This document shows positions 61,101 to 64,000 of a DNA stretch of 64,000 bases, in pieces. Numbering within the stretch: position 1 is the first letter of the stretch; every line of letters starts with the position of its first letter. The stretch comes from Planctomycetaceae bacterium (GTDB lineage: Bacteria; Planctomycetota; Planctomycetia; Planctomycetales; Planctomycetaceae): NCBI GenBank assembly GCA_041398785.1, contig JAWKUA010000002.1:1-64000 (forward strand), read 5' to 3'. The translations under genes and the position numbers were made by a program. The notes under the pieces were generated by a model. It did not search any database, was not told the DNA's origin, and saw nothing but the letters and a program-made list of their open reading frames with translations.

Positions 61101-64000
61101 ATGCTGTTTGCGTCTCGCGTTCGGCGGTCCGCATGCATGGTGGTCATTTGGCTGGCCATCGTCTGTGGGTTTCTGCGCGCGGAAGATCCTGCAGTACTGC
61201 CGGTGCAGACCAACACGCAGTCGCCGGTGCGAATTACCGCTTATGTCGAAGAAGTCTGGGACTGGGGTGATGCAACCGTCCATGCATTTCGCGGCGGTGC
61301 GGACCTGGTTCACGGCGAAACAGCCCTGAGCGCTCAGAGCATTGTCGTCGTCGATGACAGCACAGCCGCGGGTCACCGGCTGCTGGTTTATGCCGAAGAC
61401 AGCAGTTCACGGGCGGTACGATATCAGGACGCCGACGGTGTACAGAATTCCGCGATGCGACTGATCGAACTGCAGTCCCGGCAGGCTCCGGAAACGGTCT
61501 CACGGCAGCGTTCGTCCATTCGGCAGCCGAACGAACTGATGCGGCGGGCGCTCGAACGGCTTTATCCCGAGAGATTCCCGAAAACGTCGACGGTCAGCCT
61601 GCAGGTTGGGCAGGAACTATTCGTTCCTCCGCAGCAGCCCAGCAGCGGTTTTCAAACGCCCGGCTCGGCAACCCGCCGAATTCAGGTACGACCGCGATCC
61701 GCGACACCGCTGCAGTTCCAGACGTTTCCCTCGCGCGACACGATTCCGGAAGAGCAGGTTTACGTGATCACCGGCGGAGTCAATCTGCTGATCGATGATG
61801 TCACTCTTGACGTCGAAGGGCAGACGGTTCGGCTGGGAGTCATTGATCTGTCAGCAGACCGCATTGTGATCTGGACGCCGGCTCGCGAAGCCGACGGACT
61901 CGAATCAGGCGTGTCCGTGGTTCAGCCCTCCGGCACCCGGTTTCAGGTCTATCTGGAAGGCAACATCCTGATTCGGCAGAACGCGAACACAGTCACTGCT
62001 ACTCACGCATTCTTTGACGCAACCAGCGACCGGGCACTGCTGCTGAATGCCGAACTGCGTGCCCAGGTACCGGAAACCGGGGCAGAGTTCCGAGTAAAGG
62101 CGGAGCGGCTGCGGCAGCTTTCCGCCGATCGCTTTCACGCTCAGAATGCCTGGACGACGACAAGTCCGTATGGAAAACCTGGGTACCGAATTCAGGCGTC
62201 CGACATCTTTGTCGAACCCGGCGCTTCGACTCCGTGGACCTGGACGAATCCGACAACCGGTCGTGTCGATGTCGGACAGCCGACCTGGATCACAGCGCTG
62301 AACACGAAATTCATGGTGGGTGATGTACCACTGCTGTACCTGCCGAAGGTCAGCGGACCGGCCGAAGATCCCAACATCCCGATTCGACGCGCGGCGGTTC
62401 GTCATGACCGCATCTTCGGCTACCAGATCAAGACCGTCTGGAATCTGACAAAGATCCTGGGCTCGAACGCACCACAGGGCATGCAGTGGGATCTGCTGGC
62501 TGACTATCTGTCCAGGCGCGGACCGGGAGTCGGCACGGCTGCCCGCTACAACGTGGCCACAATCACTGGCTCCATACTGGGTGACGGCACAATCTACTAC
62601 CAATACGACGACGGTTTCGACAACCTGGGTCTCGACCGGCGGAAGCTGGCTCCGGCGGACAGGAACCGGGGCGAGATCACGTGGAAGCACCGCCAGCGAT
62701 TCGCAGACAATGCTTCACTGTTCGGAGAAATCGGATTTCTGTCCGATCGAAACTACCTGGAACAGTATCACGAGATCCGCTTCGATGAAGAAAAGGACGT
62801 TGAGACAATCCTTGGAGTGCGAAAGGACAACGGCGCATTCAGCGGAACCGCGTGGCTGCAGCCTTCGCTGTATGACTTCGACACAGTCACGGAATGGCTG
62901 CCGCGAGCCGACCTGTACAGCTTTTCGCAGCCCGTCCTGGGCGGACTGGCATATTGGAGTTCCCACTCCAGTGCCGGCTATGCTCACCTGAACCCCGCCA
63001 CGCCACCCACCGACCTGACCGATCCATTTACGGCGCTGGGCATGCCCTACGTTCGCGACGCCGAGGGAATTGTCGCGATGACGCGCCACCGGATCGACGC
63101 GCCGTTCATGCTGGGACCGATCAACATCAATCCATATGTGATGGGCGAAGCCGCTTTCTGGGACGAAGGGCTGACTGCTCAGGACGTTGACCGGTACGTC
63201 GTCAACGCCGGCGCAAAGGCTCAGATTTCCGCAACAAAACTGATGCCGTTTGTACGCAGCGATGTCTTCAACCTTAACGGACTGGCTCACAAGACCGAAA
63301 ACTCCGTCGAATACTCCTTCGTCGATGCGTCGCGGAACCTGTCGGAAATCGCGCAGTACAATCAGATCGACGAAAACGCACAGGAGCGATTTCGGTACCG
63401 CTACACGACGCAGATATTTCCCGGACTGATTCCCGCGGAATTCGATCCCCGGTTTTACGCTGTTCGAACCGGTGCAGGGCTGTGGACCAGCGCTCCGTAT
63501 CATGAACTTGTCGAGGATCAGCAGGTCATCCGGCTTCGGTCGCGCAACCGCCTGCAGACCAAAGTCGGACCGCCCGACAATCCGCGGATTCGTGACTGGA
63601 TGATCTGGGAGGCCGGACTGTCGTACTTCCTGGACCCGAACCAGAGCAACTTCGGCGAGGACATCGGACTGCTGTATGGCAACTATCGATGGAACGTCAA
63701 CGACCGCACAAGCCTGCTGACCGATGGAGTGTTCGACCTGTTCGAGAATGCACAGAACTACTGGAACGTAGGTGTCCTGAGCCAGAGAAGTACACGCGGC
63801 AGCGCATATGTGTCCTACCGCCACGTGGAGGCGCAGAACTATTTCAGAAGTGAAATCCTGACCGCCAGCTACAGCTATCAAATGAGTCCCAAGTGGGTTT
63901 CCACAGCGACCTACGCCTATGATGTGGCCGAATCACGTTCGCGAGGGTCGTCACTGACGCTCAGCCGTGTGGGGCTGGACTTCATTCTGCACTTCGGCCT
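61101..64000 (+). CDS. lptD: LptD/OstA-like outer-membrane protein, C-terminus outside the window
   Basis: The frame from ATG 61101 stays open to the window end (about 966 residues, no stop). A signal peptide covers about 1-27 (VVIWLAIVCGFLRAED). A planctomycete-specific N-terminal part follows, then an OstA-like segment (GVNLLIDDVTLDVEGQTVRL, FQVYLEGNILIRQNANTVTA). The LptD-type stretch VGDVPLLYLPKVSGPAEDPN introduces a beta-barrel of alternating aromatic strands (IYYQYDDGFDNLGLDRR, ASLFGEIGFLSDRNYL). LptD inserts lipopolysaccharide into the outer membrane. Similarity is recognisable though divergent, and no stop codon is found inside the window. LptA/LptE partners are not seen here. Confidence 0.82.
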   Translation, partial: MLFASRVRRSACMVVIWLAIVCGFLRAEDPAVLPVQTNTQSPVRITAYVEEVWDWGDATVHAFRGGADLVHGETALSAQSIVVVDDSTAAGHRLLVYAEDSSSRAVRYQDADGVQNSAMRLIELQSRQAPETVSRQRSSIRQPNELMRRALERLYPERFPKTSTVSLQVGQELFVPPQQPSSGFQTPGSATRRIQVRPRSATPLQFQTFPSRDTIPEEQVYVITGGVNLLIDDVTLDVEGQTVRLGVIDLSADRIVIWTPAREADGLESGVSVVQPSGTRFQVYLEGNILIRQNANTVTATHAFFDATSDRALLLNAELRAQVPETGAEFRVKAERLRQLSADRFHAQNAWTTTSPYGKPGYRIQASDIFVEPGASTPWTWTNPTTGRVDVGQPTWITALNTKFMVGDVPLLYLPKVSGPAEDPNIPIRRAAVRHDRIFGYQIKTVWNLTKILGSNAPQGMQWDLLADYLSRRGPGVGTAARYNVATITGSILGDGTIYYQYDDGFDNLGLDRRKLAPADRNRGEITWKHRQRFADNASLFGEIGFLSDRNYLEQYHEIRFDEEKDVETILGVRKDNGAFSGTAWLQPSLYDFDTVTEWLPRADLYSFSQPVLGGLAYWSSHSSAGYAHLNPATPPTDLTDPFTALGMPYVRDAEGIVAMTRHRIDAPFMLGPININPYVMGEAAFWDEGLTAQDVDRYVVNAGAKAQISATKLMPFVRSDVFNLNGLAHKTENSVEYSFVDASRNLSEIAQYNQIDENAQERFRYRYTTQIFPGLIPAEFDPRFYAVRTGAGLWTSAPYHELVEDQQVIRLRSRNRLQTKVGPPDNPRIRDWMIWEAGLSYFLDPNQSNFGEDIGLLYGNYRWNVNDRTSLLTDGVFDLFENAQNYWNVGVLSQRSTRGSAYVSYRHVEAQNYFRSEILTASYSYQMSPKWVSTATYAYDVAESRSRGSSLTLSRVGLDFILHFG

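Noticed and set aside
62715..63881. Minus-strand open frame opposite the LptD-like gene
   Set aside because: Antisense shadow; the plus-strand frame has beta-barrel-type sequence and is open for the whole interval.
1..64000. CRISPR array, tRNA or rRNA genes
   Set aside because: No regularly spaced direct repeats with spacers, and no cloverleaf or rRNA-like sequence were found.

Overview
The window reads as chromosomal DNA of a planctomycete (Planctomycetota, probably Planctomycetia), roughly 60% GC and densely coded on both strands. The evidence is a DUF1559 pseudopilin-like gene with the typical N-terminal methylation motif and a strong hairpin terminator downstream, several very large exported proteins, an Uma2-family protein, a zinc-ribbon/acidic-repeat membrane protein, weak Shine-Dalgarno signals, and housekeeping genes scattered rather than grouped in long operons. 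No tRNA, rRNA, CRISPR array, integrase, transposase or phage gene was seen.

Layout. 1-8022 (+): 3' end of RNase R, an ABC ATPase with its permease, an OPT-family peptide transporter, a DNA-3-methyladenine glycosylase gene broken by two compensating frameshifts, and purE-purK. 8053-11588 (-): thrC-metX-metW, the homoserine branch to threonine and methionine. 11822-18423: a PIG-L deacetylase, a small membrane protein, a 15-bp tandem repeat, a BRCT/MerR-like/TPR fusion, glyA, a small membrane protein, Uma2 and larE. 19021-31359 (+): three consecutive giant exported, membrane-anchored proteins that share an N-terminal module, here called A, B and C. B carries an apparent frameshift in its Gly-rich tail, and a long palindrome separates B from C. 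This 12-kb block is the best candidate for an undescribed system. 31397-36691: an Ala-rich small protein, a conserved hypothetical with a nuclease-like N-terminus, a cluster of inverted GTCATTCCCGCGCAGGCGGG-type repeats, an aminotransferase, the DUF1559 gene and the zinc-ribbon protein. 36724-40296 (+): hisH-hisA, a PhyH-type dioxygenase and queG. 40534-47253 (-): dxs-ispA, an alpha/beta-hydrolase lipoprotein and a patch of small membrane proteins with a decayed duplicate. 47321-54514: an EF-hand protein, a YyaL-DsbD-alpha fusion, ettA and a YpsA/MoCo-carrier-like protein. 54682-57335: small lipoproteins and a BshB1-like deacetylase. 57542-60813 (+): a PQQ-type sugar dehydrogenase followed by an ABC ATPase and an FtsX permease with a His-rich loop. 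61101 to the window end (+): an LptD-like outer-membrane protein that runs off the edge and has no stop codon inside the window.

Functionally the window mixes core metabolism (purine, Met/Thr, Gly/Ser, His, MEP isoprenoids, queuosine) with envelope biology (ABC-MacB-like systems, LptD, lipoproteins, the giant triad). Three loci (the glycosylase gene, the 3' end of thrC, the Gly-rich tail of protein B) look displaced by single bases. They are either real lesions or assembly indels, and this should be settled before biological weight is put on them.
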